From contig MNCI01003851.1 of the NCBI GenBank assembly GCA_015680685.1, positions 502,198 through 566,197 on the forward strand: a stretch of DNA of 64,000 nt, written 5' to 3'. The notes beneath the pieces were generated by a model. The model was not told the origin of the DNA. It was given only the letters and a program-made list of their open reading frames with translations, and did not search any database. The translations under genes were made by a program, and so were the position numbers. This stretch comes from Gnetum montanum (Eukaryota > Streptophyta > Gnetopsida > Gnetales > Gnetaceae). This document shows, piece after piece, positions 47,830-60,370 of the stretch. The stretch's first letter is position 1, and each line of letters begins with the position of its first letter.

Positions 47830-48830
47830 TATTGGTTGTAGGATGGTTTATAATTCCCTTGTGGGTAAGGAATTTTCCTAGGGATTTTCTTTTCTATGAA
47901 CTTAGGATTCCTAAAAAATGCCCAAACTGGGTAATAGCCCTTTGGATGTTCATATTGATAGATGTGACATCCATCATTCTCTTCTATATTTGAGCTTGCA
48001 ACCTCTTCTACTATAGCTACTTCCCCATTTTTGCAATAAGTGTTCTTGGCTATTTTCTTATTCATTTTTCTTTTTTCTTTTTTTTTATCACTTGATTTTA
48101 TTTGCTTTACCTTCTCTCATATGATTTTCAAGTTGTTTCTAACTTTCTTATTCATCAAATCCCATATTTTATCTATTTTTGCTTCAATCTCGGTGATAGA
48201 ATCTTGTATTAGCAAGGTTTTATCTGAAATCAACTCATTAAGAGGTACCTCATTTTGGACCTTCTTCATATGAAGAGTTAGATCCCGATTCTATTCCTCT
48301 ACACTTTTCCTTTTACATAGCTCTCCTTCTTTTACCACTTGTTCAATTAGCCTTTGTATCTAATGGACTTTCAACTTTGATAATTTTCCTTGGGCATAGA
48401 TCCCAATGTTCTCCCTTATTTTGTTACAAAGCCCATCTATGATGTGACAAAGCTACCTTTTTTAAGAAAAACCATGGCTTGGGCATCTAGGTAGTAGAGA
48501 ATAACATCTACGCAAGGCTACATCTAGGGATTCATGGTTATTTTTTTCCATCCTTAAATTTTCTTTTTTAAAATGAACAGTATTGAAAAGTTTTGGTATT
48601 TCTCATTGAATATCTTTAACTATTGTGGACTATTGGTGAATTGAACTTAATTCCAATGATCTATACCAACTTTTAGCTTCTTCTGTTAGTATCCTAGGAA
48701 AGATCTTAAGCTTTTCCAAGTTACTTTCAATGTTTTATAAGGAATAGGAATCATGAAAAGCTTGTAAATAATTTTATGGATCAAAATTGTAGCCTCCGTC
48801 AAATTTAGAAATGTTATTCATATCAAGTTG
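47830..48830 (-). pseudogene. gag: gag of element C, broken
   Basis: On the minus strand: FDGGYNFDP.NYLQAFHDSY, LKIFPRILTEEAKSWYRSLE, CHIIDGLCNKIRENIGIYAQ followed by GKLSKLKVH and IQRLIEQVVKEGEL. These are the same helices as A's gag, including IQRLIEQVVKE and the GIY.QG.LSK block. The zinc knuckle at 47934-47969 keeps the spacing Cys-x2-x-x3-His, but its second and fourth Cys have become Tyr. Stops are scattered through it. Confidence 0.82.
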
Positions 48831-49092
48831 TTTGATGTGGCTTTTCCTTTGATGCCTATGGGGTATTATAACATCCTCCCTAATTTGTATCATGCTTCTA
48901 GTAGCCAACAAGGGTTTATCATCATCATACAAGCCATGGTAATAATTTTTATTTTTATTTTTCTAATTATGATGATCTTTTTTATGCTTCATTTTATATC
49001 TTATATCTTCCCTTTCATTTCCATTTCTATATTCATCTCATATCGTTAGTGTATCTCTACCTCTATACCTATGTTCATCCCCTATGGCATGA

Positions 49093-49112
49093 ACCCCTAA
49101 CAATGGTGTCAT
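49093..49112 (-). promoter_or_regulatory. Primer-binding site of element C
   Basis: Minus strand ATGACACCATTGTTAGGGGT directly follows the LTR and lines up with TTGGCGCCGTTGCCGGGGA apart from mostly C-to-T/G-to-A changes. Confidence 0.75.
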
Positions 49113-50138
49113 TAATGAGTAGTGAGTATTCCCTATGCCCAACCATATGAATCATAAGCATTTACATTCAATCTAGTCAAATTCTATGGATAGAACTAGT
49201 GAGGTATCTAGATTATTAAGCATTGATCACAAGTCACTTTCTTCTCACTAAGACTAGTCGTAGATTTATCATGTATGATTTATTCTAGAGTGAGGTATAT
49301 GATTATTGTTGTTATTGGTGCCTTAAAATGAATTAATAAATAACATAGAAATTAATTATTTAATATAATTAATAATAAAATAAATTTATAAACTATCCTA
49401 AGAATGATAAGTGTCCATTCCCACCGTGTCATACATGTCCTAAACTCATATACCCAATGCTAGAATTATCAAGTATTATGCTACTAGGAAAACCAATAAT
49501 AATGCTACTTAGATTACCAAGAAAATACATATTTATGCTTGAAATTGGTCATGCTCATTCTACCAATTGATTAACATGCATGGAAATGTAAATATTAACT
49601 AAGTACATAGAAAGTAAATTGCATTAAAAGTAGATCTATTCTAAGTCAAAGTGCTACAATAAATATGAATCAATCTTGATCTTATTATTTTTTATGAAAT
49701 GTTTCTAGGTACAATTCCACTCAAATATGATGTTGTACAAATGACTCAAACCCATGATGTGGGCACTCACTAACTCTTTGCTAAGATTACAAAAACAAAC
49801 TGCAAGAGTTTAGCTATCCTATTAACTAAATGGTGCCAAATACATTGTGGATGCTTGCACATTTATAGGCAAATACAAGCATTGCATTGACGAAGATGAA
49901 TTAATGCATTTGGATATGTCGATGGGGATGTGTCAATGAGGATGTGCTAACACAGCTAAGTTATAGTAGATGCAATGTAGTAGCAAATTGAGATTCCTTG
50001 ATAGGGTTGCTATAATGTAGATGTGACGTAGCATCTATGATGTAACATCTAAAATACCTTAGCTAATTGATACACTTGACAAAAGGATGCTTCATTATGT
50101 TCCAACTACTCAGCTACCTAACAAGTCAAGTCTCATCA
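49113..50138 (-). repeat. Element C 5' LTR
   Basis: Direct repeat of the split LTR 7722-8537 + 44250-44485. On the minus strand it starts TGATGAGACTTGACTTG, has CTATAAATG as TATA box near 49868, and ends near ACTCATTA where CTCATCA is expected. Confidence 0.9.
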
Positions 50139-51044
50139 TAACGATATAGCATCTCCATTGATGTGTATCAATTAGGTGCTACATCGTATTTGCTATAACA
50201 TATATGTGATATCACATCTACTATAAATTAGCTACATTAATGCATCCTCATTGATACATCCAAATGCATTAATGCATCCTTATCGATGCAATGCCTATAC
50301 TTTCCTATAAATATACAAGCATCTATTGTCTATTTAGTACCATTTGGTCAATAGTATAGCTAAAATCTTATAGTTTGTTTCTATAATCTTAGCAATCAAT
50401 TAGTAGCGCATGGAATGTGAGTTTGAATCAACTGTATAGTTTCTTATTCAAATGGCATTGTACCTAGATACATTCCATGAATAGCAATAAGATCGAGATT
50501 GATTTATATTCATTTCAACACTTTGACTTAGAATAGATTTACTTTATATGTACTTAGTTAATATTTACATTTTTATGCATTTATATTAATTAGCAAAATC
50601 AGCACAACCAATTTCAAGCATAAACATATATTTGCATGGTAATCCCAGTAGTGTTATTACTTGGTTTGTCTCTTAGCATAACACTTGGTAATCCCAATAG
50701 TAGGTACATGAGTTCAAGACATGTATAGAAAGCTTAGAACAAATACTCATCATCCTTAGGATTTTTTAGGATTTAATTTTATTGTTAATTAGATTAAATA
50801 AATAATTTTTATGTTATTAATTAATTTAGTTTAAGTCCACAATAACAATAATAATTATATACCTAACTCTTAACTAAACCATCTATGAAAAAGGTACCAC
50901 TAGTCTAAGTGAGAAGATAGTGACCTATGATCAATGCTTAACAATCTAGATACCATACTAATTCCATTCATAGAATTTCACCAAATTGCACATGAATACT
51001 TATGATTTATATGGTTGTGCATAGCCGATACCTGCTACTCATCA
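50139..51044 (+). repeat. LTR E, truncated and inverted relative to element C's 5' LTR
   Basis: From about 50159 the plus strand matches the minus-strand LTR of C (GTGTATCAATTAG..., CTATAAATATACAAGCATC, AGTGTTATTACTTGG) and ends CTACTCATCA at 51044. The first ~65 bases of the LTR are missing. No PBS follows, so it is a solo or broken LTR. Confidence 0.85.
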
Positions 51045-53500
51045 AAAGCCAATAAGAATATTTTGAAAGGCCCTACATCATAGTAAGGAAGTTTATTTCA
51101 TTTTCCTTTCCATGTGGATATGTTGTTATGGATTTTCTATTCTTTTTCTTTGTTTCCTATTTTTTTTATTCTTTTATCATTTTAATTATTATGTCAATAG
51201 TGTCAAATTTTTGTAAGTTTAGGCTTATTTTTATATAAAAATTAATATTGTAAGTTTGTTTAAATATTTTTCTATATTTTGGTGAATTTTTGAAATATTT
51301 AGAAACCTTACCTATTTCTTAAATATTTTATGATTATTTTGAATTTTCCCTTGATATAAATAGGACTTTTCAAGAAGTTTACAAAATTTTAGCTATTTTG
51401 AAAATCCTTTGGATTTGGCTTCTAATAAACTAATATATATGTGGTTTGGTTTCCTTAATTGGTAGCGGGAGCTGCAAATTTTTTGGATGTTCCCATCTTG
51501 ATGTAGTAGTGGAATGTTATTTAGTGGGATCCATTCCATATAAACAAAGGTATTTGATGGATTTTCTACCTTAAATTTTTATTTCTAGGTTTATGTAAGG
51601 ATGAGAAACTAGCCAAGACCATGGCATTGAGTAGTTTAATCTAGTGGTGTAAAGTGAGGCATAGTTAAGATTTATCTTTTTGATGATACATGTTCCTTAG
51701 GCATTGAAGATGTTTATAGTAAGGTTATTGCCAAGAACTAACTATGATGGATTGTTTGGGATGACAAAAATAATTCAATATTAGTAGTGAGATTATTCCA
51801 AAACTTATCAATATATTCCTTTGGCAGTGACCTTTGAAGATGCTTGAATAAAATATCTAATATTTTAATCTTTGTTGAGAAATTTTTGACATCTTCGGAT
51901 ATTAAATAATTAATAGCATAATCTAATATTTGTAAAAAGGTTATTTTGGGACTTTATGGTATATTCCTTTAGGAGTGAGGGTAATGAACACATGGTCTTG
52001 AGAGATGTCTAGATAAAATATCTAATATTTGGATTTTTGTTAGGAAATTTGTAACATTTTAAAATAATAAATATATAATAAAATAAATCAAATTTAGTAG
52101 TGAGATTCTTCCAAGAATGGTTGATATATTCCTTTAGTAATGAGGGTAATGAAGACATTGCCTTTAGAAATTCCTAGATAAAGTATAAAATATTAATATT
52201 TTTAAATTCTTTTAGTAAATTTATAACATTTCTAAACTTTGAAACATTTTTAAATATTTAATTGGAAACCTTTGTCTAGCTTGTATCTTGAGACTTGTGG
52301 CTCAAAACTTTTATGCTCCATGAATGGGGAAATAAAATACCCTTTCTTATTTGTGGGGTTCTAACTCCTCCTGGATTTTGATGCAAATAGTTCAAAGTGG
52401 CCATGAGAAAACTGGAAGTGGGATATGAGCTAAAAGGTGGATCAACTTTGTATAGGGTAGACATTTTGGACATGAAAAATAATTTTTGAATATTTTGTAT
52501 TTTTCTATACTAGAAACCTCTTACACTTTTTAGATTTTTAAGCTATATATCTATTTTTTTTGTTAATGAAAAATAAAGTATGATAGATATGAAATTATTA
52601 TTTATGTCATTTGGATCATGACATTGCAAAGATCAAATTGTATTTTGGTAATTACTATATGTTTATAGAAAATTAATATTTGATGAATAATTATTTTTAA
52701 TTTTATTATTGAATTTGTTAAATTTCAAATGTGAATATCTTTATTTCTAAGAGTCTAATTAAGATAAAACAAGTGTCATTAGAATTATACATTTAGTACT
52801 TTTTAATGATATAACTAGTTGTGATGTCTATATTTTTGTGGTTGTGCTAATTTTTATTTTTCTTGAAATTAATTTTATTTAATTATTTTCATGGGTAATA
52901 AGGAATTTTTATGCTAAGTTACTCTACTATATTTATACTTCTAATTGATATTTTAGTTCATTTTATAGCTTCTTCCTAAATTAATAAATCAAGGTTAAAT
53001 CCAAATCATTAGGTTTCATTACATTCCTATTAGTTATTTTTAAGATTTAATAGATAATTAATAGGAATGTTATAATCTACTTATCACATTTGCAAAGACT
53101 TCAAGGAATTGATTCATGAGGACTAATTTTGTTATGCTAACAAAAAATTTTAAATCCTCATTATCCATTTTTAGTTTATGTTTCAATATAACTCCAAAAA
53201 AAATACTATCATAACATGTTCTCCATTTCTTTCCTTATATTACTCGCCCTAAGATAAGTTGGTTAGCTTCTTTTCCCTATCTTTTAAGGAAATTATAACT
53301 AGTAATATTGTATGATATTGTAGGCCTTGGACTTACATAAACAAAGTCAAGATACATTGTATCACTATATTTGTTTATATTTGTAATTTAAATATCTAGG
53401 TGATCTCAAAACTACCTTTGCTTCATAAATAGAAGAACATTATATATGGACTACTTCAATGAAGGCCAACAATTTAGGGTAAGCCTTATCTTCATTCAAA
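51045..53500. other. Unassigned very AT-rich sequence
   Basis: Repeated words such as AAAATATCTAATATTT and CCTTTAG.AGTGAGGGTAATGAA (51830, 51968, 52133) suggest a degraded tandem repeat, but no unit could be fixed. No coding region recognised. Confidence 0.35.
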
Positions 53501-53739
53501 TTCTTATAAATTACCATATTAAATTAAATATTTGAATTTAAGTTGTATAAAAATGAAAAATTTGTTATTTTTTCAATCACCGCAATGACTTCCTATGGCA
53601 CCTATATCTAATTGTTATTAAGTTCACTTCAACATTTTAAATTTTCTTTTTTTTATTACCTCATGTTTTCTTCCCTTATATCAATAAATGAGTCAAACAT
53701 CAAGTTTGATCTAGTTTTTCAATAATATCTATAAAGTTC

Positions 53740-54280
53740 TAAAAGTATGTGTGTGTAGGCATCACCTTTACAACTTCTATGTAATGTTTTGCATATCAAA
53801 GATTTAGTTAATGACCTTTGAAAAATATACTCCTCATTGGTGATATCCTTTAGCTACAAGGTAATGAGCTCTCAAATAATCCAAATATCCAATTGTTGTT
53901 AATTTTATTTTATAATCCCAACAACATCCTATTATATTCATACCTAGTGTATATTCAACAATATCTCAAGTATCATTACTTCTTAAGGCATCAAATTATT
54001 TTTTCATTGCAACTACCCATACTAGATGTTTTGAAGTAAACTATGCAATTTTAGGTTCAACGGGATTATCACAATACTTGTTAGCATTGAGTGAATACCT
54101 AGAATTGGGTTTTAAAATGCCAGCCTTACTTCTAGTAATTATTGAATGAAGGGTGCTAGAACTTTCTTGATTGCTTTGAGATGAATTCACTTCTTTAGTT
54201 TCAATGGAAGGTGGCCATGCTTCACTACTTTTAACCAATAATGAGAGTGCTTCATTATTTGTAGATGCCCCTACACCATG
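53740..54280 (-). pseudogene. pol: Start of copia reverse transcriptase, truncated
   Basis: HSIITRSKAGILKPNSRYSL (about 54090-54150) is the typical linker before copia RT, followed by VWVVAMKK.FDALRSNDT.D and AHYLVAKGYHQ.GVYFSKV, matching W..AM..E..AL..N.TW and AR.VAKG..Q..G.D. Sequence after this is unrelated, so the catalytic YVDD region is missing. Confidence 0.82.
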
Positions 54281-54299
54281 TTGTTAACCTATTTCAAAT

Positions 54300-55440
54300 T
54301 ATATTCTATCATTTATCTCTAAACATATGAACTTGTTGGGCTGATTTAGATAATGGATAAGATAATAATTCAACATATATCTCTAATTATTTATTCCACT
54401 CCTAATACATAAATAACTTGCTTGGTTTTGATTAGGAATCAAAAAACTTTGCAGGATCAACAAAGGAAAAAATTATTTTCATGAAAGACTATATACCATG
54501 AAATATATACCAAAAAAGTTACTGGATACAAATAACAATAATCTTTACACTTTTCACTATAACCTAAGAAAATATAAGAGAACAAGGATCAAATTTATTT
54601 GTAGCATAAAATTGAAGTAAGAAAAATATCAATTGTCAAAAACACTCAAGCTAGAATAATTTGGATCTTTCTTTAATAACCAAACATTTCATATTGACTT
54701 GTCCAAATATTAATCTATTAATTAAAAAGACTGAAGTAAAAAATTCCTTCACCTAATATTTCCTAGACACTAATGAATTAAACATCATAGTCAATCCTAG
54801 TTTAACAATATGTCGATGTTTCCACTCTAAGCTCCTATTTTGTTCTAATGTACGAGGACATGACATTTGATATTGAATACCATCTTGTAAGAGATAATTT
54901 GAAAATTATTTACTATTAAACTCTCCACTACTATCCAAGTGAAAAATTTTAATTTTTTTGTCTAATTACTTCTCAATGAATTTATGAAAAGTGTGATAAC
55001 ATTTTTTAGAAAAATAGATTTCCTTTTTAATGCACAACACTAAGAATAATCATCAAAATTTTCCATAATAATGGAAACCTTGGACAAAATGAACTAGTGT
55101 AGGACCTCATAAGTCATAATGGATTTCGGCCAACAACTCATTAGAATAATCAGTGGAATCAACAAGGGACATTTTAGAAATCTTACTTAATTTACAATTG
55201 CTACAAACATGGCCATTGTTATTTCAGCAATGTATTTGAATAAGTTGTTTATTATTTAAAAACTATGAAAATCTACCCTAAAAATGCCCAAGTCATTAAT
55301 GCCATATCTCAATTGAAGTTTTTTCGAAAATGAGTAGACAAGAAAGTCCCCTTCGTAATTTCATCCATGGAATAAATTCCCTCTTTCTTATTACCTGAGG
55401 TGATCACTTTGTGGATTTTCTGATCCTTTATCAACAAATA
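54300..55440 (-). pseudogene. Copia integrase, broken
   Basis: A GAG-pre-integrase remnant at 55200-55400 (GIYSMDEITKGTF, then HVCSNCKLSKISKMS with the CX2C). The core continues with EIHYDL.GPTLVHFVQGFHY (D of the HTDLWGP motif kept as HYDL), SSGEF, YQMSCPRTLEQNRSLEWKHR followed by HIVKLGLTMM (family SCP.TPQQNG..ERKHRHI.E.GL.M), and FLINRL. Stops and frameshifts throughout. Confidence 0.85.
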
Positions 55441-55699
55441 AAAAGATAAGAATTTGAAATAACATAGATAATATAAAGTCAAGTGTGAAAATTAAGTTAA
55501 ATTCTTTTTTATTTCTATAATAAATAAAAATTCATATAATGTGACATTTTTAGTATCTAAGGATATAACTACATCTCCTATGTGTTAAATATTTAATTTT
55601 TTACCTTTGTCAATCATAATAAAATCTAATCCAGTATATGAAATTAATTTGTGAAGTTTACCTACAAATCTAAAATGATCATTGAAGCTAATTCTTGTG

Positions 55700-55870
55700 G
55701 AATGTTCTTAGCTCAGAAGGAAGGATTACATCTATTCCAATAATGTAAAGCATGATGTCTGCTTTTTTTGCATATGTGGCATATCACTATCTCATTATTT
55801 CAATTTTGCAAATTTGAATTACATTTATTTTGATCTTGAGGCTACACTGAGCTAGGGCCAAAACCATTTT
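55700..55870 (-). pseudogene. gag: Copia gag zinc knuckle, cut by element D
   Basis: On the minus strand, VICHICKKSRHHALHYWNRC at about 55725-55784 matches the copia nucleocapsid motif CQICGK.GH.AL.CWNR, with one Cys changed to Tyr. The N-terminal part is missing at the D junction. Confidence 0.75.
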
Positions 55871-55872
55871 GA

Positions 55873-55877
55873 GAATG
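55873..55877. other. Candidate target-site duplication of element D, left copy
   Basis: GAATG directly outside the LTR edge; the partner lies beyond the window. Confidence 0.4.
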
Positions 55878-56766
55878 TGATAAGTAGTGGAGTATCCCAA
55901 CACTCTACTATACAAGTCACAAGTGCCAGCATGTGACAAATCCTAATCCATGAATGGGCAATGTTATTATGCTAGTAATTGAGTTTAAGTTTGTGTTCAT
56001 TGACTTACCACCTTGAGCTAGTGAGGTACAAGTGTATGGCTTAGCTCTTAGTGAGGCATATGATTACTAATATTGATTTGGCCGTTAGTGCTCCTAAAGA
56101 TAACATATTGAAAATGAATATTAAATCCTAAGTATAAGTAACAATAGGAATTTAAATATATTATATACTAGAGTGATGGACATCAGTTCCTAGTTTGCAA
56201 TTCACACCTTAAACTTGTGCAACTATCATTGGGATTACCAAGTGGAATTACTACTAGGTGAACCAAGCAATGTCACTACTGGGTTACCAAATAGTTATAC
56301 TTAATGCTCAAAACCAATTGTATCCATACCACTTACTAATAAACAAGAAAAGTAAGATCTTGGAAAAGTAAAGAATTAACTAAGAAGACAAGGAAATTAT
56401 TCTAAGTAAACATAAAGAAAATAAGTGATGCTACAATGATGGAAAACAACTTTTATCTTTATTTCCATGCATAAACTATGTCCAAGTACAATTTACTTGA
56501 ATAAAGACTCCGATCAATTGTCTAACATCACACTATGGGCATTCACTCTCTACTATAACTATGAAACGAAACTACAAGAGTTTGGGTAAGATGTGGAATT
56601 GAAAATTGTTGGATTATGCATCCAAGTATCATATTTATAGGGCTACACACATCTTGAGACATCATATCAATGATGATGTAGCATAAGTGGCGACATCGTA
56701 TCAACAACATCATTGATATGATCTTGTTGCTACGATGTTGTTAGATGATAAAACTTGACTTCATCA
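55878..56766 (-). repeat. Element D 3' LTR
   Basis: Minus strand starts TGATGAAGTCAAG and ends TACTTATCA; a TATA box (CTATAAATATG) is near 56630-56640 and AATAAA near 56458. The middle shares TACCAAG/ATTACTTGG-type blocks with A, C and E. GTTGATACGATGT in the U3 recurs in its internal promoter-like region. Confidence 0.88.
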
Positions 56767-56778
56767 TACCCTCACAAC
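56767..56778 (-). promoter_or_regulatory. Polypurine tract of element D
   Basis: GTTGTGAGGGTA on the minus strand directly before the LTR. Confidence 0.75.
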
Positions 56779-56959
56779 TAACTAGAAACTCATCCTTAAG
56801 ATAAAAAAAATAAGGATAGAGTCCCTTATAAAATTGGGAATAGATTTGACTATTCATGACTAATGCACTATTTACATGACTTATAATTTTGCATTGGTGT
56901 TTTTATAAAATTTACATAGTTATATAACAAAACAAAAAAAAACTAAAGTAGCTCGATGT

Positions 56960-59723
56960 AGCATCTATGCATGGTGGTGGTGGCTCTTCCATTAGTTGCT
57001 TCCGTTTTCATTAGGCTTCTTGAATTGATATCTATTTAGAAATGCCTAAAGTTTTTCCTCCTCTATCCTAGGATCATGTATATCCATGCTTGTTGAGCAA
57101 TATTTCATGGAGTAGGCACATCCCATGGGCATGGAAGTTTTAGAAACATCTAATTGGCCTTCATATATCATGTTGCAAACTAACATTATTCCTCTTCAAA
57201 ATCTCTAGCCTTTTTTGTTAATTCTTTGTAGTCTGACATGTGACAAGCTAGGTTAGCTACTACATCTTTTTAACCTTGGTAGCTTGCTTTCACAATCTCG
57301 AGTTCATAATTTTCCACATGTAGTTTCTATAAAGCATCTTTCCAATCTACAAATTCTTTCTTGTACAATGCATAAAATTTTTCTTCCTATTGTTTCAATT
57401 CTTTCCTGGGCCTAACTACTATCAACATGACTAGATTAGCATACTAGGGGTTTGTTGATCCCATGTATTCCATAAAATACTTAATCTATAGGTCTTTATT
57501 CTTCACTTATGCATGATGGACATGAGCAAGACTATCTAGAATTGGCTACCAATCAAGATTCTATGCAAAAATTATGTTGATTTTATCCTTTGGCATCTGA
57601 ATCTCTTTCTCATTGATCTATTTATACTTGTCCACCTCATCTCTAAAATGCTCCTTGACTCATTCTTGTTTCTTGAACTTATTTTACCACATGCTAATTT
57701 TGATTGCAAACTTTTATTGGATAGTGCAAACTTCTTCCATTGGCAAGCTTTTGTTTTCATAGGCCAAAAGACTCATCTCTTGGTTGACATGAACTAATTA
57801 CTCTTAGAGCTACTAGACACTTTCCTTGAGAACATATGTTTGCATTTCAATGTTTGTTAACCAAGCATTGTTAGCAGGTAGTTTTTTATTTTTCTCTTGC
57901 AAGGTGATGAGTGCTTTGGCATGTGCATACATTTGAGCTTCTACCACTAACACATCCCACACCACCTTCTCCTTCTCTTTCTCCATCTTCATATTATAGT
58001 CAATGAGGCATCTCACATAGTCTATTCTAAATTAGTTAAGTGGGTCTAGTGTAATGAACTATGTTGGGTCACTTATTTCTACTCTTAGGATGGCTAGCTC
58101 TTCTTGTAATTTTTGAACTTCATTCTCTACATGTTTCGCCCTAGTCTCAACCATGATCAACTTTCCCTTAGTGGAAATTAATTTAGGATGAACTATAATG
58201 ATATCACTGAGGATATCAAAATTATTCTACATGACTTGTCCCATCTACAGTAGTCTGTCTAATATGTTCTCATGTTCATCAAGAGTCATAAAGGTACCAG
58301 CAAGCATTTGAGTGTCTCTCACTCTAGAAATATCGAATGGTTACACAACACGGACATTAAATGACTCTTTGATGTGATCTATAATCACTTTAGTGGCTCC
58401 TACTACATCTTGATGCTACATAATCATAACATGTGTCTTCTTCTCCTATTTCCAAAATCACTTGGAATGAAGCAGCATTTCCTAAGATTTGTTATGACCA
58501 ATCATCTCCTCCTCCTAACTATAGTAAAATTTTCCAACTTGTAGGATCTATTGAAATTATGGGTCAAACTGCACTTTCTTTGACTTTATAAAGGTTACCA
58601 CCCTCTCTTATTCCCCAAATTATTTTTTCTACAATCTATTATAGATGGCTCATTGAGGTCTTGTAGTTCTACAATGATAATGATGGAAGTTGTTGTTATT
58701 GCTTGTTAGCTAGTGGTTGGCTATTGGATCCTACTTACTATTGTCAATCAGTAACTTGGATGGTAATAGCAAGAGTTAACCCTATAGCTCCCTCAATATG
58801 TGCTTGTTTTATTAGCTGATCCTTCTTAGGAGACATTGGTTTTAACATTTCTGCATATGAAGCATTATGGGCTTTTTTAAAAACATCATTGGTATAACCC
58901 ATTATGCCTACCTACTTGCACAACTTCCTTGTTAGGAAAGGGAATGGCAGTGTTGATTTCCCCACATTCTTCTCCTTGAACCACCTTTGAATTTCTAATA
59001 AATTAAGATGGATGATGTTGGCGTTGAATGTCCCCATCAAAATGTCACTTCCTCTAGCTACATAGGTTGATATTCTATTGAGCCTTTCAGTCAAGAACAA
59101 GTGATAGGTTCCAATCTGATAGTCATCTGACTATATTCTTTGTCTTCCTTGTTGTAGTCTCTTTATAGCCTCAATCTCTTGGCATCTATATTAGACCTTG
59201 TGAAAATTTATGTTGCATTAGCCCCTTCATTTGGTAGATTTAGTGCTTTAGCAATTGCCTCTACCAAATATGAGACTAAAACTCCTTCTACTTTGATGGT
59301 GGCATCAACTTCCTTATTTCACTAGAACTGATAGGTTTCCCCTAAATATTATTCACTAATATTTGATAATGTAGGCCATAAGGGAGATGATCGAGGTTGT
59401 GTTCTCATGGCATCTAGAGAAAATTCCATAATTGGGCCAAAATTCAACTCCATGATAATCATGGACATGATTGATTTCTCTTGGATAGCCAAGAGGCATT
59501 CTAGTAATAGTGTGAGGTACTATACTTGCCCAAGTTTATGCGGGGCTTCTACCACTACTTGTGTAGATTGTTTTGTAGCAACTGTTTGTTGATGAATTCT
59601 TAATAATTAGGCTTATTTCTTAGCTTGTGGAGTCTGTTCTCTAGTTCAGCCTTTCCCACAACCTCTAGGTATTTTGCTTCTAGGTTGTGAAGGTCCTCCT
59701 TCTAGTATTCTTTTGAAGGCCAT
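56960..59723 (-). pseudogene. Extra downstream ORF of element D: Transposase_32-like domain plus coiled coil, broken
   Basis: About 920 codons, homologous along its length to 28156-30980 in A. The start (59723) reads M-A-F-K..LEGGPSQP right after TTGTTGATTGTAG. SYLVEAIAKALNLPNEG is at about 59270, FNANIIHLNLLEIQRWFKEK with LPFPFLTRKLCK at 58910-59030, matching A's FPCLIKKLCKRVG. Coiled-coil-like helices follow (57810-58020: KALITLQEKNKKLPANNAWL). The C-terminal DPRIEEEKL.AFLNRY at about 57060 matches A's DPRSKKEEMKALLDAF. Product function unknown. Confidence 0.72.
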
Positions 59724-60275
59724 CTACAATCAACAAGGATTTGAAACTATTAGAGTGTTCACATCAATTCTTAATGGTCATTAACCTTGTTTATACCCTT
59801 GGTTAGATCATGTTCTTATCATATTATGATTGCAAAGTTAGTAAAATGTTCAAAAACATACCCCATAAATGTTATATCTTTTAGTTACCATGACCTCCCA
59901 TACTTATTATCTTTTGAATTATAGTACCTTAAAATATTTACAATGATTTATTAGGATAATTCATTGAATTACTTAGCTTAAATTTGATTAGTTCATTTAA
60001 TATCTTTAGCATTTCATCATACTTATCCTTATACTATGTTTTGGCGTTAAAATTTTTTTTCAGGAATTTAGCTTGAATGTCCTTGATGTCATCCCCCTCC
60101 CTTCCATGGCTAAGTTGAGTGCTCTAGGATCAACAAGGTTCAAAAATTTCAAACATTAGACTTGTGGGAACAAAGTTATGGGCTTTGGAAGTAAGCTTGT
60201 TAGAGCTTAGAAAGAAAATGGCAAAAACTTCTCTTAGTGTAGATGGAAAGAATGAAAATTTCACTAACTCCTCAT
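59724..60275 (-). other. Probable 5' UTR with an intron before the extra ORF of element D
   Basis: Lies between the TATA region and the ATG; ends with a splice-acceptor-like sequence. No coding region seen. Confidence 0.4.
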
Positions 60276-60370
60276 GCATATATAGTATTCTTATAAGAGC
60301 AACATCATTAATATGACATCAAATCAACAATGTATGAAGGGCTCATACATCGTATCAACGATGTCAACTA
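60276..60370 (-). promoter_or_regulatory. Internal promoter-like region before the extra ORF of element D
   Basis: On the minus strand: ACATCGTTGATACGATGT (an inverted repeat, about 60346-60363), then further GATGT/ATTGATG words, then AATACTATATAT at 60278-60289. GTTGATACGATGT is also in this element's LTR; AATACTATATAT is identical in A. Function inferred. Confidence 0.6.

Larger units (their letters stand above)
7722..50138 (-). mobile_element. Element C: Athila-like LTR retrotransposon lacking pol, split by element B
   Basis: Minus-strand element. Its 3' LTR is 7722-8537 plus 44250-44485 (about 1052 bases once B is removed) and its 5' LTR is 49113-50138 (1026 bases). The internal part (44486-49112) holds a PBS, gag with a zinc knuckle, a degraded protease-region tail, and a 3' untranslated region. 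RT, RNase H, integrase and the downstream open region found in A are all missing. By eye the two LTRs are roughly 80% identical. The flanks AAATT (left) and TAACG (right) do not match, so one end has probably been rearranged. Confidence 0.85.
53740..55870 (-). mobile_element. Element F: Ty1/copia fragment
   Basis: Minus-strand coding order is zinc knuckle, GAG-pre-integrase, integrase, RT start, which is the Ty1/copia order (integrase before RT). RT stops after its first third at about 53740, and gag is cut at 55873 by element D. No LTRs of F are in the window. Confidence 0.82.

Noticed and set aside
48040-48273. Plus-strand hydrophobic open stretch (possible membrane protein)
   Set aside because: It is the reverse strand of element C's gag, whose Lys codons read as Phe.
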